Shown here: positions 45,901 through 58,099 of the stretch, one piece after another
Layout of the letters: the number at the start of each line of letters is the position of its first letter
How positions within the stretch are numbered: position 1 is the first letter of the stretch
NCBI RefSeq assembly: GCF_026212465.1
Contig: NC_080063.1
Coordinates: forward strand, 4,948,755 to 5,012,754
Direction: 5' to 3'
DNA length: 64,000 bases
DNA from: Amaranthus tricolor
Lineage: Eukaryota; Streptophyta; Magnoliopsida; Caryophyllales; Amaranthaceae
Made by a program: the position numbers and the translations under genes
The notes under the pieces: generated by a model
What the model was told of the DNA's origin: nothing
Seen by the model: the letters and a program-made list of their open reading frames with translations, nothing else
The model's database searches: none

Positions 45901-48900
45901 ACCTTTACACTGCAGAATATATCAGTTCAGTCACGATTTTTGTACACCTTTATACTGCAGAATATATCAGTTCGGTTTTTCTGAAAGCCTTACAATGCGG
46001 CCGATGTGGCCTTATTTTTGCACTATGCTTTCATTCACCTTCCTTCCTTACTGCCAACTGATTCCCTCTCGAATGCTATTATCTCTTCTCTGCAAAATGC
46101 TTGAACAGGAAGCTGGTCGCCAGTGATTTTATGCCCTAAAAGTCTAGAGGTATTCCTTAATCTCAATTTTTGCAAAACTCTAACAGGCTAAAGCCCCAAT
46201 AGCTTTAGAATTTTCAAATTGGGTCTTCATTGTCTAGGTCATGCCTACATAGAAGGGTGATGCCAGGTCATTATCTATAAGTGAGTCAACTTTTGTTTCT
46301 GGTCACTTTAGGTTCAAAAAAGTGATTGATTTTTGGTTCTGCTCAATTTTGACACCTCTGATTGCAGCCTAGAAGGATTCCAGTTGTCTACAACTTTTGA
46401 CAGCGCAAAGTCAAAAATTAGTGAGGGTAAAAACCTAGTAAAAAGTGAAAGGAACACCAGAAAGCTTCCCTTCACAGGTGACTTAAGATTGAGAAAACTA
46501 ATACTACCAGCCAAATTGTTGGATGAGCTACAAGCCTACAACAACAAAAACAACAATGCCAAAGCCTCCATCCCAAAAGATTGAGCTCAAAGAAATTGGA
46601 AATATCAACAGCAGCCAGAAGCCAGAACTATCTGTATCCATCAGGGATCTTGAGCTTATCATCTATCCCTAGCATATCTCTAATTATGCACTAAAGCAAA
46701 ATTTGAGTTAATTCACATCGACGCCAGGTTTGCTACATATTTTATAATTTTTAATAATTTCAACTAAAATAATTACAAAATTCAAATAAAACTCGGCAAA
46801 GCAACGAGGCATCCATTGTAACACCCCGGCCCCTCGGACCGCCGGTGACTACTCATGGAGACTGTAGACTGGTCCCACAGACCAACACAAGTCTTTCCAG
46901 CACACTTTGGCCTCACTCATGCGCGCCCGGGAAAACTTCCTAGGAGGTCACCCATCCTAAGATTGCTCCCCACCAAGCACGCTTAACTGTGGAGGTCTTA
47001 GCAAATGGGCTCCCATGAAAAGAAGATGCACCTTGTTGATATGAGTAGTCTATCAATCCTTTTTCAAGCTAAATCCGGGGTATCACACTCATCCCCACTT
47101 AAGAATACAACGTCCTCGTTGGACCGTAGTTTCAAGATCTTTTCCCCCGCTAGGTGCACTGAACACACAATCAGCCACGGTCGTAGGGTTACTCTGATAT
47201 CATTTGTAACACCCCGGCCGGGGTGTTACACTAATCTAATATCATTCAGCACAAAAATACAATGATTTGACAACACTATTTTTAAGTAACCTGATGAAAG
47301 TGTGCTTTTGAGAAAACATAACATTACCCCAGGAGCTACAGATCACCAAGGGAAGTCTCCCAAGTCTCCATCCCCTCCCCCTCCCCCCCAAAAAAAAAAA
47401 GAAACCCTCTTCCCTCCATCTCCATCTCATATCAGTAAATAATGACAAGCAATAGCAAAAGTCACAAGGAAAATCCTTGGAAAGAATATGAGATCAAACA
47501 TTCAGCTTTCTATGGTTATGTCTGCACCAACTTATTAATGAAACGTGCCTTCTTGTTCAGGGACTATAAGGCATGTCCTCTTATAAACAATTTTCTTGTC
47601 TAGTTTACAATTTATTGTTTTCTTTCGAGCGTATGTGTCCACCATAAGATCATTTTTTGTTAGTTTTATGAATAGCTACAATCATTAAGCTCTCGTGTTG
47701 CTAATAGGAGGTTCACAGATACTGAAAAGGATAGCTCAATGGTGAAGGATCAAAGTAATGAAAAATGTCAATGGGCATTGGCAAATAGTGAAACATCAAA
47801 ATAGGGACGATACCGGGCTAACAAACAGATTAGGGAATAAATTCATTAGTTAAATTGATGGTAATCATGGTACTAGATACAGCTATATTTAACGACAGGC
47901 AAAAGGTGGCCAATCTCCAAGCCACGTGAACTAACCCAAGATTTTATCATGTTAACACATATTTGTTGCTATGCGCCCAGTTCTATCAGATTTCAAAAAA
48001 GCTAGAGTGACACTGAAACATGGAGATTGAGTCATAGACTCATCACAGAAGATTTTTAACTCAGCTCCGAGCTTCCAAAATCCCTTTATAAGCTCTCTAT
48101 CCATGTAGGGTGGGGTGAGGAGGGGGATTTACTCAAATAGTAGCATATGTCTTGTGCTTATATCAACTGGTTTAAGAAAATTAGCCAAACTATTCAAAAA
48201 TAAAACCAAACTACTACCCAACCGGTCTCTTTCACGCTCTGTTCATTTTACTAATATGAATATCAAGTAGAAGGTAAAAATTCACTAAATGCTCTTTCCA
48301 TTTTTGCTCATGCTCCCTCTTTGGATCCTCTCCTGCTCTGTTCAATCCATATTATACAGAAAGTGTAACTTTTGGTATCTCACAAAAGTTACTCAAAAAA
48401 AACATGATCCACAATTACCACTACTGGCCTGCCTTAGTCCCCGAACCACCTATGACCTGGTCCATCCTGCTAATAAACCCGCTATCAATCCACCTTGCTA
48501 TTGACCCACACCAACCCGTTCAAACTTCAAACAATAACCAGTTCTAATTGCAATCGACCCTTATAAGGCTAAAGTTGTATGCAAATCATGCCCATAAAAT
48601 AGAGATACGTCAAAAAGAATAGTCTGATATCTCAACCAGAGAAATTCTTATGTACATTTTTGCATCAATACTTGCATCCTAAGGGTCTACTTCTAACTTT
48701 TCACTAAGTAGTTTCATTACAGCAAAAGAAGTGAAATGGTACCTGAATTGCAAGATAAGTGGCCATGCACATACAGTTTCCAAAAAGACATAGTACACCA
48801 AGGTGGAAAGTCTCAAACCCAAATTCCATAAATTTAGCAGCAAACCATCCAACTGGTTCTGGTTGTCCTTTGGCACTGATTTCACCATGAAATCTTATTG

Positions 48901-50752
48901 TTTCTTTATCTCCAAATATTGATGGTCCTTTCCATAAAACCATCAAAACAGCACCAGAAACACAAGAAAGTGTGCCTGCGACCTTCAGTTGCCCTTCAAT
49001 TTTCAACAAGTTCACTGTTTCTGTGCTGCATGGAAGAGATTGAAATCAGCAATTTTGATCTTTTAAAAATTTAATTCGGCCAAATATCATCAAACTGACC
49101 CCATCATTGCAGCCAGGAGAAAAGTAAAAACTGGAATTGAAGGTTGAATAGCTGCAGCATATGTTGGATTTGTGTAGCTCAGACCAAAAAGGAACAAAAG
49201 TTGGTTTCCAAATATCCTAATGAAGTAAAAAAAAAAAAAAAACCAAGGTGATTGAAAGGAAAGGTTTAGAAGGAAAGCGTAAAGAAAGCAAAATTTACTT
49301 ACATACCCGGTCAATCCAAGGAAGAAAAATGTGATGAGAAGACTTTTTGTGATTGGAGGACGAACTTGCCTACAAAAACCAAATATAAAACATCAGATCA
49401 CTACAAAAAAATCTAGAATAACAGTGTTTTGGAAAATAATAAACCCTTCGTCATATTTCAACACTTTGGACGTTAAATAGGAATTCAGAATATAGTGAAA
49501 AATAGCATCCGCAACACCGTATTGCGAAGGTCTTGGAGCTTAACGCAGCCGAAATATAGGACAAAAAATAACTGTAAAATGACTTTCCATCCGCATTGAT
49601 CATGAAAGCTGTTTCACAATTGTTACTACGACCCGACCAAATCCATATCTTTGCACTATAATTCAAAATCTGTTATTTATATGCACTATAGCAGCTTCTT
49701 TTACTTTATGTGTCAACAATTTCTACATTAACTCAAATTATGCAACGCATTCAGTAACAGATTAACATTCTAGCAAGACAAAAAACATCCATAACTAGAA
49801 GAACACTTGGCCAATCTTGTGCAGCTTTAACATCTGCTTCATACGAACATAATTACAACACCAAAATAAAGAAAGAGCATTGAATCTGTCAAACACCCTG
49901 GACCAAAATTCATTTAAAGCTTATACTTCTTCCTCATGGCTGAAGCACATCTTATACCACCAATCTAGTTAAACCTCATCTTGCTGTAAATTGCAAGGTC
50001 TTTTGTAGTGCCACTGCGCCTACTTTTTTAGCCTCAAAACACCCATAAACATGTTGAGCAATACTAACCACTAATCTCACAAAACAACCCAAAAACCTGG
50101 ATACCAGATCAACAATGCCTAGTCCACTACTGCTGCAACGTAAGCGGCTTAACGCATGGGATACAGTTCTTAAGTGACCGTTCCAGTTCCACTTTTCTCT
50201 ATCATGACTCACATCTAGCTAGAGACCCGTTGCTCATGCTCAAACCAGGTATACAAGATAAACATCATTTTGCAACTCTCCCAAATTAAGACTACACTAT
50301 TCTTTGAATGGTGTAGTGACTTCAAGCAATTATATTAGAAAAATCAATATGTGATGAGACCAAAAATAAAAAGCACATGCAAAAAAAAATTTTAAATAAA
50401 AACTGCAGCAACCATCCATCCATCTCCTGCCCAATAAAGCTTTCACCAACACATTCGTCTTTTAATAAAAATTATTTTTGTTGGGCACCACTTTCTTCAC
50501 AACTATCCAATGTTGAAAAGGAGTCAAGACGATGTAGGTGATAGTCTATAGGGATCATAGTTTTAAATGCAAAATGGTTGGTGAGAGGCACATGCCTCGA
50601 AATCCATTAAAACAAAACTTCTATGTCTTAATTCACGTTGCAGCCACAAAAAATGCAGACAATACGACTTAAGTGAGCCTCAATGTACATTTTAAGGGTT
50701 ATGCCTCACTAAAAGCACCTCATCAAGGTCTGAAGGACCTAGAAGCACTTCT

Positions 50753-50796
<44 letters not shown>

Positions 50797-53712
50797 TTTA
50801 GAGAAAAACTTTGGAAACTCCAAACTCCACACAAATCAAACCAGACTAATATCTTGAAATCCTCAACCGCTTTGCATTCTAATCAATAACCTGTCCTCAC
50901 AGAATTTCACTAAGTTTGTTATAAACCACATCATCATCAAGTCACAACTACTTTCCTAGCGCAATAGAAAAGAATATGCATTATCTCCCTTCCTCAATAA
51001 ATAAATTCAGTTCAAACTTTCATCCAAACAAGCACGATCCTATGGTAACCCTTAGTCCTCCAAATTTGCTCTCACACAAGAAAACACTCTAATTGCATCC
51101 TCACGAGGGAACCAATTATAAAACGAAACTGAGCTAAATTGCCAATTTCCATCATCAATCTCATCTCATTATCTAATATTTCTTTTGTCAAAACATTTCC
51201 ACTTAAGCATCAAAAAAATGAAGCCACGGAAATAACTCACCTTCAAGATTGGATTGGAAGACGATATTGTATTAAGCACAACAGAAGGTAGGCTACTGTG
51301 TAAGATTGAAGTAACAGCCAACAAATTGCTTTGGAAAACACAACTGCAACTTTGTCCTCAAAATTTTAAGGTTTGGTTTAAGGTCTAAGATATGATCAAT
51401 ACAAATTTAGGTTACATAGTATCGGGTATAATTTGGTTAAATAATCAAACTAGGCCTAAGATATGGAAAATTATTCCAAGGAGGAGCCCTATGATGTTTG
51501 AATTTGACATTTATTCGTTAGTTTAAAAATTAGGTGAAATGAAATCTTTGAAGCTTTTGAATTGTGCTGGTAGTTAGTTTAAAACGTTTTTATCTGATGT
51601 TTCTATAAATGGTAAGTGTAAGTTTATCAATGAATGAAAATTTTCTCGTGTTTTCCTAAGATTGAATTTGAATGTGTAAATATTACATTGTCTCACATTC
51701 AAATTTTAAATTTGAAAATTGAAAATAAGTATGTATATAATTTTAGATAAAATTTATTTAGGTTTAAATTTTATACAATTTCATACATACTTATTCTCAA
51801 ATATCAAAATTAAATGCGAGACAGCATAGAAATGGCACATTCAGTCATAGGAAAGTCAAGCAAATTTTCATTCATTGATAAGCTTACATTGCATATAACA
51901 CTCAAAGAAACATCAAATAAAAACATTTTTTTAAAATAAAAACCATTAATTACTAACACAATTCAACAACTTCTTAAGATTTCATTTCACCTAATTCATG
52001 GAGAAAAAGAATTCATGTGGACGAACATTGCAAATGATACATTGGTTTATGTACCTAAATTCAATCTTTTGGTATTAAAGCTCTAGCCTTTAGAGGGGTT
52101 CATTGGGTCATCGGGTTTGTTCTGGGTTAGGTATTTCGAGTATCGTGTGTCCATGTTGATATTTATATCATTGTAAATCCATTTAAGAAGTTGGATCAAA
52201 TTAGGTTCGATTACAAGATCTAGTAAATATGATCAACAAGATTGTTTTGAACACCTCTACCAACATCGTTATTGTTGTTCCATACAGATAAAAAATAGGT
52301 CTTATTGCGTTTTCTTGGAATTTTTGTTGTTGGTATTCTTCAATACCTTTGAGATGCACTGATGAAGGAAGCCTCTTCGTAGAAGCACAATACTTCTCAA
52401 ATCTCGACTATTCTCCTTTTAAATCTCAACTCTCAATTGCAAAAGATTTGGCACTATTTGTAGCAATTCCTATAAATCTGAAAACAAAATTAGCACAATG
52501 CTATAATGCCTCAAGGGAAATGCATTCTCTGTCATAAGAAGAACTATCAATACCTAGCTTTTTAAAAACCTTTCTTCTGATAAGTGATTCTATATTCTTT
52601 CAAATTTCTTTCAATTTATCAAAATGCCCTCTAGATTAGTAGTATGCCATCAGCAATCCATCAACTCAAACAACAAAAGAAACTACCCTAGAGGAAACCC
52701 TTTGATAGCTAGACCTTGGGAATTGTAAGTACGGACAACCTTATTGCTAAAACACTCCTACTTCTAGGTTGACAATGAAGTTGTGTACTTGTGTTTTAAG
52801 TGAGAAGCATGGTACAACTATGTTTAGTATTTTGATAAAAGGGTCGGAAAAAATCCATTTTTATTAGAAATCCCGACTTTTATTCAAGGGTTTGTACACC
52901 TTATAAAAAGTTGTTATTCAGCACTTAATCAACCAAGGAGTTCATGGATCAACATTTAGGTAAAAAAAATAGCTCCAATTATTATTCTTCTCAAGACGAC
53001 AAGGTTTAACTAAAAATCAAGAAACTGAACTCAACAATTGCTAAACCACCGAAATCAGAGTGAACATCTCATATTTTCGGATTTAAAGCTTATTCCATTG
53101 GCATTAGCAAGACGTCGATACACAGGTACAAATCTATTCTATCACCATTCAATCTAGTTCCTTCTACAATCAGTAAGCCGTAAATAAACTTTAACAGAGC
53201 TTGTAAAATGGCTAAAAACCTCCTGTATCGGCACCACTGGATTCAGAGTACATTGTCGAGTTTTCCACGTTTATCAACTTTCCATCTCTCTCAAACAATC
53301 AAAAAAATTAAAATTTTCTCGATCTCTCAGAGTATAAAATTGACAAAAAAAAAAAATCAGAAACACTTTTCCTGACATTACAAACACAAATCAATCTCAA
53401 GCAGCATCATAATTAAAAATTCGAAATCATAACAGTACAAAACTACAAACTGGTCAAAAAATTGACTGCAATAGGGAAAACAACGGGAAAAAGAGAAAAA
53501 TAAACTAACTTTTCGCGAAAATAAGCGAGAGGAGCGAGGATGGAAAGAGCGAGAAGGTCACGGAAAACGCAGAAAACGATCTGATTGACGCCATCGTTGA
53601 GAGCGAGTTTAGTAATAACATGATAGCCTCCATTGAACAGCTGAACTAGAACCATAGCTCCATGAGCCTTCCATGAGTCGCCGCCATTGAAGCCATTAAC
53701 ACCATTCGCCAT
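42943..53712 (-). CDS. WAT1-related EamA-type transporter, 7 exons
   Basis: Exons (minus): 53510-53712, 49307-49369, 49100-49216, 48743-49025, 44645-44800, 43353-43504 and 42943-43132. Phases agree throughout, giving 387 aa ending in TAG. Two EamA (drug/metabolite transporter) repeats, about 20-160 and 215-350, should give ten membrane helices. Conserved blocks: [13 protein letters not shown] (24-36), [20 protein letters not shown] (from exon 3), [22 protein letters not shown], and [14 protein letters not shown] (exon 6). WAT1 is a vacuolar auxin and metabolite transporter in Arabidopsis. This protein resembles the At4g19185/At5g45370 group, whose substrate I do not know. Length is usual. Introns 1 (4.1 kb) and 4 (3.9 kb) are swollen by repeats, including a long hairpin, a Cassandra TRIM and LINE ends. 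No lesion seen in exons. Confidence 0.93.
44225..44530 (+). mobile_element. RTE-type LINE 3' end in WAT1 intron 5 region
   Basis: Plus-strand fragment ending TTCGTGTGGCTGATCCC, TTGTTGGGATAAGGCTTTG and ACATTGTTCTC, the same 3' terminal words as the copy at 12.6 kb. It is antisense within the intron between exons 6 and 5. Coding traces are heavily decayed. Confidence 0.55.
45887..45976. repeat. Tandem duplication, 45-bp unit
   Basis: Two adjacent copies (45887-45931 and 45932-45976), each beginning CACGATTTTTGTACACC and containing CTGCAGAATATATCAG. They differ at about one base, so the duplication is recent. Intronic. Confidence 0.9.
46540..46650 (-). mobile_element. LINE or SINE 3' tail, minus strand
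   Basis: Reverse complement reads CAATCTTTTGGGATGGAGGC, then TTTGGCATTGTTGTTTTTG, the (TTG)n-type tail of plant RTE LINEs and the SINEs that share their tails. Only the tail is recognisable. Confidence 0.45.
46817..47230 (-). mobile_element. Cassandra-type TRIM with 5S rRNA-derived LTR
   Basis: Minus-strand order: remnant of the 5' LTR (47205-47230, palindromic TGTAACACCCCGG...GGGGTGTTACA); primer site AATGATATCAGAG (47191-47204), tRNA-Met type; ~90 bases of interior; purine tract AAGTGGGGATGAG (47088-47103 region); and a full 3' LTR of 271 bp (46817-47087, TGTGATACCCC to GGGGTGTTACA). The LTR contains a 5S rRNA-like stretch (about 46919-46999, minus) with CAGTTAAGCGTGCTTGG and AGGATGGGTGACCTCCTAGG. 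Terminal-repeat retrotransposons with 5S sequence in the LTR define Cassandra. There is no coding capacity, as expected. No clean target duplication; the 5' LTR has lost most of its length. Lies in WAT1 intron 4. Confidence 0.85.
46919..46999 (-). other. 5S rRNA-derived segment inside the Cassandra LTR
   Basis: The minus strand matches the second two-thirds of plant 5S rRNA, including the internal control region (CAGTTAAGCGTGCTTGG, GGATGGGTGACCTCC). It is not a functional 5S gene: the flanks are LTR sequence and the first part of 5S rRNA is absent or unrecognisable. Confidence 0.8.
50755..50794. repeat. Poly-A run of 40
   Basis: An uninterrupted A tract following ~200 bases with GAGGCAC/GCCTC words, suggestive of a retroposed repeat on the plus strand. 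Run length may be affected by sequencing. Confidence 0.7.
51528..51996. repeat. Long imperfect inverted repeat in WAT1 intron 1
   Basis: Two arms of about 220-230 bp face each other around 51762. Outer ends are ATTAGGTGAAATGAAATCTT and its inverse. Further matching words are GATGTTTCT, TATCAATGAATGAAAATTT, GTCTCRCATT and AATAAGTATGTAT. The arms have diverged by roughly a fifth, with small gaps. It would fold into a hairpin of ~470 bases. Fold-back MITE or hairpin-RNA source; not coding. Confidence 0.8.
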
Positions 53713-54012
53713 TTCTGTGTCTATGTCATGAACAAGGACTTTTTTGAAGTTTAATTATGTAAGTTTGGTAAGTCTAAAGTTGAAAATTTTGCGTAGAAAA
53801 GAAGGGAAGGAAGAATGCGTGACATTTTCGAAAAGTCGGCGGATATTTATATTAGTTGGTCACTTGGTGTAGTATGAACTTATTAGTGGATTTATCATGT
53901 ACTACCAATCTTATACAAAAGGATTTAAGGACTAGGAGTATGAGAATGGATTGGAGGATGAAAAGTCTATTGTGTAGACCCAAACCAATTGGAGTGTCAT
54001 GCTAAGTCTATA

Positions 54013-54373
54013 CTTCCTTCCATTTGTTATAAATATCCTTTTTAAACTGAACACAAAAATTAAAAATTAAGGTACCTATCACATAAACTCCTACTCTCAC
54101 GTAGTATTTTGACATAATATACCATCTAAATTTTAATCCATCATATCTATCACTTAGGACATTTTTGTGATCGATTATTTCTGTTATAGATGTGGTATGA
54201 CGTATTTATTAATGAATTATTAAGTTCCTTCAAAAAAACAAACGATATTTGTCTAATATAAATAGTTCGCATGGACAATTTGGTAAAAAATTTATGGCTT
54301 AAAATGAAAAGGGGACAATTAAGATTAACTAACCAATGATAAAATTGAGACAATTATAGTGAATTAAAAGGAG
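54013..54373. mobile_element. Stowaway-like MITE, 361 bp
   Basis: Left end CTTCCTTCCATTTGTTATAA and right end inverse CTCCTTTTAATTCACTATAA, each flanked by TA (54011-54012 and 54374-54375). The ends are imperfect versions of the CTCCCTCC type. Confidence 0.55.
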
Positions 54374-55829
54374 TATTGTTTATTTGGTGAATTTCGTTTT
54401 GGTTTATTTTTAAAACGATTTTTTTTCATTTTATTGTTTTTTGTAATTTTAAAAAATAAATAAAGAAAATAAATTGTAAATTATTGGTTATTGATTTTCA
54501 ATGAATTAATAATTGCATATAATAGCTAATATTTGATTTATTTTTCTGTCCTACTTCTATATTATTTTACTTTGCAATGTAAAAATGATAATATTTATTA
54601 GTATAAAATGTATAGATTTATTATTGTTTTTTTTTTGAAGAAATGAAATTTATTATTGTTATGATAATATTTATTAGTATAAAATGTATAGATTTATTAT
54701 TATGTCCTACATTATTTTATTTTGCAATGTAAAAATGAAAGGTCAAGATTCAAATAGCCATTGTAATTCCAATTCACTTTGTTAATAGCTTTTTTTTTTT
54801 TACGTTGATTCCAATTCACTTTGTCAAAATTCAAATGTATAGATTTAGGCATTATTCAAAAAATTAACCAAATTCAATGTATTGATTATTATGCTAATGT
54901 ATTCATTAGGATTAATCAATATATATTAAGATGACATTATCATCTAATATTGGAGGGAAAATTCTACTGCACAAAGTGACACCTCATAAGTTTGAGGGTC
55001 AAATGATGTCAGCGTATTTTATTTTAGTTATAGGTATAGATTTTTTAGATCGGACTAAACCAAAAATCATATTTAATGTTTGTAATTTATTACTTTATTT
55101 GTTTTTAAATGATGTTCTCATTTATTATTTGGGTTATTTTATTTGTTATTTTATTAAATAATATTTCTATTTATATCACAAATTTTAAACATAATTAATC
55201 TTGTTTATCCTAATTTTAATATTTTATTAATGTCTATGATTTGTGTTTATTTTCAACTAATTTTATTTTAACATTTTTATATACGGCTTATGGTCTCCAC
55301 ATGTTTCCCATCAACTTTATTTAAACATTTTTCAAAATAATCGTGGATCCCATATTTTTTCCAACAATTTTGTTTTAATATTTTTATAAAGCTTAGGATC
55401 CTCACTTTTACTCCATTACCTTTATTATTCAATAATTATTTTTATCATCTAAAATTTTTTTTTAATTATCTTAAATGTTCTTTGTTTAAACATCAATAAA
55501 AACGAAGAAAGTATATAAAAAAACATTTCATATTAATGTTTTTCAAGTTCATGTTGGGGTCACCATGTTGGAAAACCCACTAATTACAAAATCATGAAGA
55601 GCACCGAGTCACTTTGTTAATGGTCCCTCAGTCTTAAGATCTTTGTTCTCTTCAATTCACTACATTTTAATTATTTTGGTCACTGTCTTATCAGATTATA
55701 CTAGAAAAAATATAACAAAATCAGAACAGACTACATCAAATCGCATCGGATGATATTATATCAAACGGGATTTTACTACTTATTATCGGATGAAAGCCTT
55801 TTAAACCATAAATTTACGCTACCATCAAC

Positions 55830-56110
55830 ATATTCAGTTTATCACGCTTATAGAAAATTATAGTCAGGGTTTGGAAAGAAAAGCATGACGACAACTCATA
55901 CCTATAAAAGAGAGCGCGGCCAAAAGAGTTCTCCAACTCGAGAAAGATAAAGAGAAATTTTCGCAACAAAAAAGATAAAAAATATCTGAAGATAAAAATA
56001 AATAAGTAAAAACAATTAAAAAAATAATAAATAATAAATAAAAAAATAAAAAATAAAAATAAAAATAAATAAATAAATAAAAAGAAAAATAAAAATAAAA
56101 CAATAATACA
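55830..56110 (-). mobile_element. LINE 3' end fragment followed by A-rich repeat
   Basis: The stretch with GTCAGGGTTTGGAAAGAAA, then CGACAACTCATACC and GCGGCCAAAAGAGT matches the 3' end of the LINE at 37-39 kb, in the same orientation. From 55990 it passes into AAATA-rich low-complexity sequence. Confidence 0.6.
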
Positions 56111-56480
56111 AATAAAACTGATAGAAACGAAAAAAAGCTAGAATACAAGAACATTAACAAGTAATCGAATAGGCCAGTAAATATTTAAGATTTTCCTTAT
56201 TGATTTCACATAACTAAACTAAAAATTTAAATATAAATAAGTGGGCCAGTAACAATTTCGATTACTTTTTCTCAAATTCAATTTAAATTAGATTGTTAGA
56301 AGTTTTAAGTGCAATATTATTATTAAGTTGAAAAATTACTCTTATTCTTACGTCAATTATTATCTCGTTCCATTCTCAAATATTTTATAGAATTAATTCT
56401 CAATATTAACCATCTCGGGTATTATTATTGTTTTAATTGTTAAGTAGCCCTGACCTAATTAATTATCTACTCCCATTGTA

Positions 56481-56740
56481 CTCCCTCCGAACCAATTTAG
56501 TTGTTCCATTTCTTTATTTGGCAAAGTCTTTTTAGTTGTCCCATTTCTATTTTTATCAATCTTTTTTTACCTAAATATCCTTAGTTCACACAAGTAATTA
56601 CGAATATAACCCCATATACCTTACTTACCCAACTACCCTTCACTACTTACCATTTACTACTTACCCTTTTTAATGGACTCCACACCATCCTTAATAACCG
56701 TGCCCAAACAAATAGGACATTTAAATTGATTCGGAGGGAG
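56481..56740. mobile_element. Stowaway MITE, 260 bp
   Basis: Ends CTCCCTCCGAACCAATTTAG and, inverse, CTCCCTCCGAATCAATTTAA, flanked by TA (56479-56480 and 56741-56742). This is the classic Stowaway (Tc1/mariner-derived) structure, and well preserved. Confidence 0.92.
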
Positions 56741-57260
56741 TATAAGTTAAATTACAATCTTAAAGCCATAGTAGAGATTTAATGAATAAACACAAACAAC
56801 TTAATATAAAATTATAATAATATAAAATCATATGACCAACACTATCAATCTAGCCTTAAAGACATTCATGCATTCATTCTTTCACAATTGCGAATTATAT
56901 AAATCCAACCATAAAATTCGTCACTCTATTTAAGAACATTCATCTAATTCCCTAGCCCAAAAAAAACTACTCACTAATCATAAATATAAAACAAATTAAT
57001 ATCAATATATAAAATAATATGTTTTTAATAGTTAGAATTGAACACGTAAAAATAATTTTAGAAAGATAATATTTAAATAGATATGGGATAAAAGAATTGG
57101 TACCTAATTGATGGTAGATAATCTATACGGATTAAAACTAAGAAAATCATATTAAATCCATGGATTTCAAAAAAAAAAAAAAAAAAAATTCTTCCAAAAA
57201 AACAGTAAACCTAATATTATATATTTATTTATATTTGTCGGGTCAATTTGTACTAAAATA

Positions 57261-57505
57261 CTACCTCCGTTTCTTTTCAAACGTCTTGTTTGCTTTTTGA
57301 ATACTATTCATTAGTTACTCTTAATTTGTAATTTATTCTTAATTCATGAATTAAAACATAGTCAAATGTGATCTTGTTTGATTTATCTCAACATAAGATG
57401 TATTAATATCTATTATTTATAATTTTTAATTACACATTTAGAGATATTAAAGATTAAATTAGTACATTGGCAAACGTACAAAAAGCGTTTAAAAAGAAAC
57501 GGGGA
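57261..57505. mobile_element. Stowaway-like MITE, ~245 bp
   Basis: Left end CTACCTCCGTTTCTTTTCAA and right end inverse CCGTTTCTTTTTAAACGC. TA precedes the left end; the right boundary is eroded. Confidence 0.65.
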
Positions 57506-58099
57506 AAAATTGTATTTATATTTCTTATTTTTCCCTCAAATTCAAACTTACGTTGTAGAAAATTGTAGTTATATATACTTCTTGATTCATAATCCCATAA
57601 AGCTATACATAATGTGTAAGATGTTATTGGATTTATTGTATTGGATGAATTAACAATAATAATAATTTGGACAGGTCGATTCGAATTACTTAATTTGTCC
57701 AAGTTCAGTTTAGCTCGTTTGGTGATTTTGCAGTCTAGTCATTTTTATCATAAGAACTTAGAAGAACCAGTGGTTTGATCAATTATGATATGGTTCTGAT
57801 TTTGTAATGGTTTGAGTCCGGTTTACGTGCAGGTAACCCAACCTATAATTGTATTGAAATATTTTATTTGGGCGTTATATGTTATAAAAAAATGTAATAA
57901 TCATCATTTGTATAGCCAAAGTAATTTATAAAATCAAAAGACGCCACTACATTACATTTGGAAGATCTAACTTTACACTTCTAATCAAAAGGTTTTTTAT
58001 AATTGACATGGTCACTATGGTTTTTAAACAAGCTAAGATATGTTATTTATGATATTATTATATATTGTTTTATGGATTTACATGTTATATGAGGATGAA

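Larger units (their letters stand above)
49380..53509. other. WAT1-related gene intron 1, contents
   Basis: A 4.1-kb intron. It holds repeat-like sequence at 49395-49680, a poly-A run at 50755-50794 that may be the tail of a retroposed repeat (GAGGC-type words precede it), and the long inverted repeat at 51528-51996. I see no coding exon in it on either strand. Confidence 0.5.
53713..58099. other. AT-rich spacer with MITEs upstream of the WAT1-related gene
   Basis: The WAT1 promoter should lie in the first few hundred bases after 53712. Beyond that are three Stowaway-type MITEs (listed), a direct repeat of ~95 bp with ATAATATTTATTAGTATAAA (54590-54735), a LINE 3' end near 55830-55960 and an (AAATA)n region. 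No gene. Confidence 0.5.

Noticed and set aside
46333..46584. Plus-strand 83-codon frame in WAT1 intron 4
   Set aside because: Its C-terminal part reads through a LINE/SINE tail on the opposite strand; no protein features.
46919..46999. Functional 5S rRNA gene
   Set aside because: Only part of 5S is present and it is embedded in TG...CA-bounded LTR sequence with primer site and purine tract, so it belongs to a Cassandra element.
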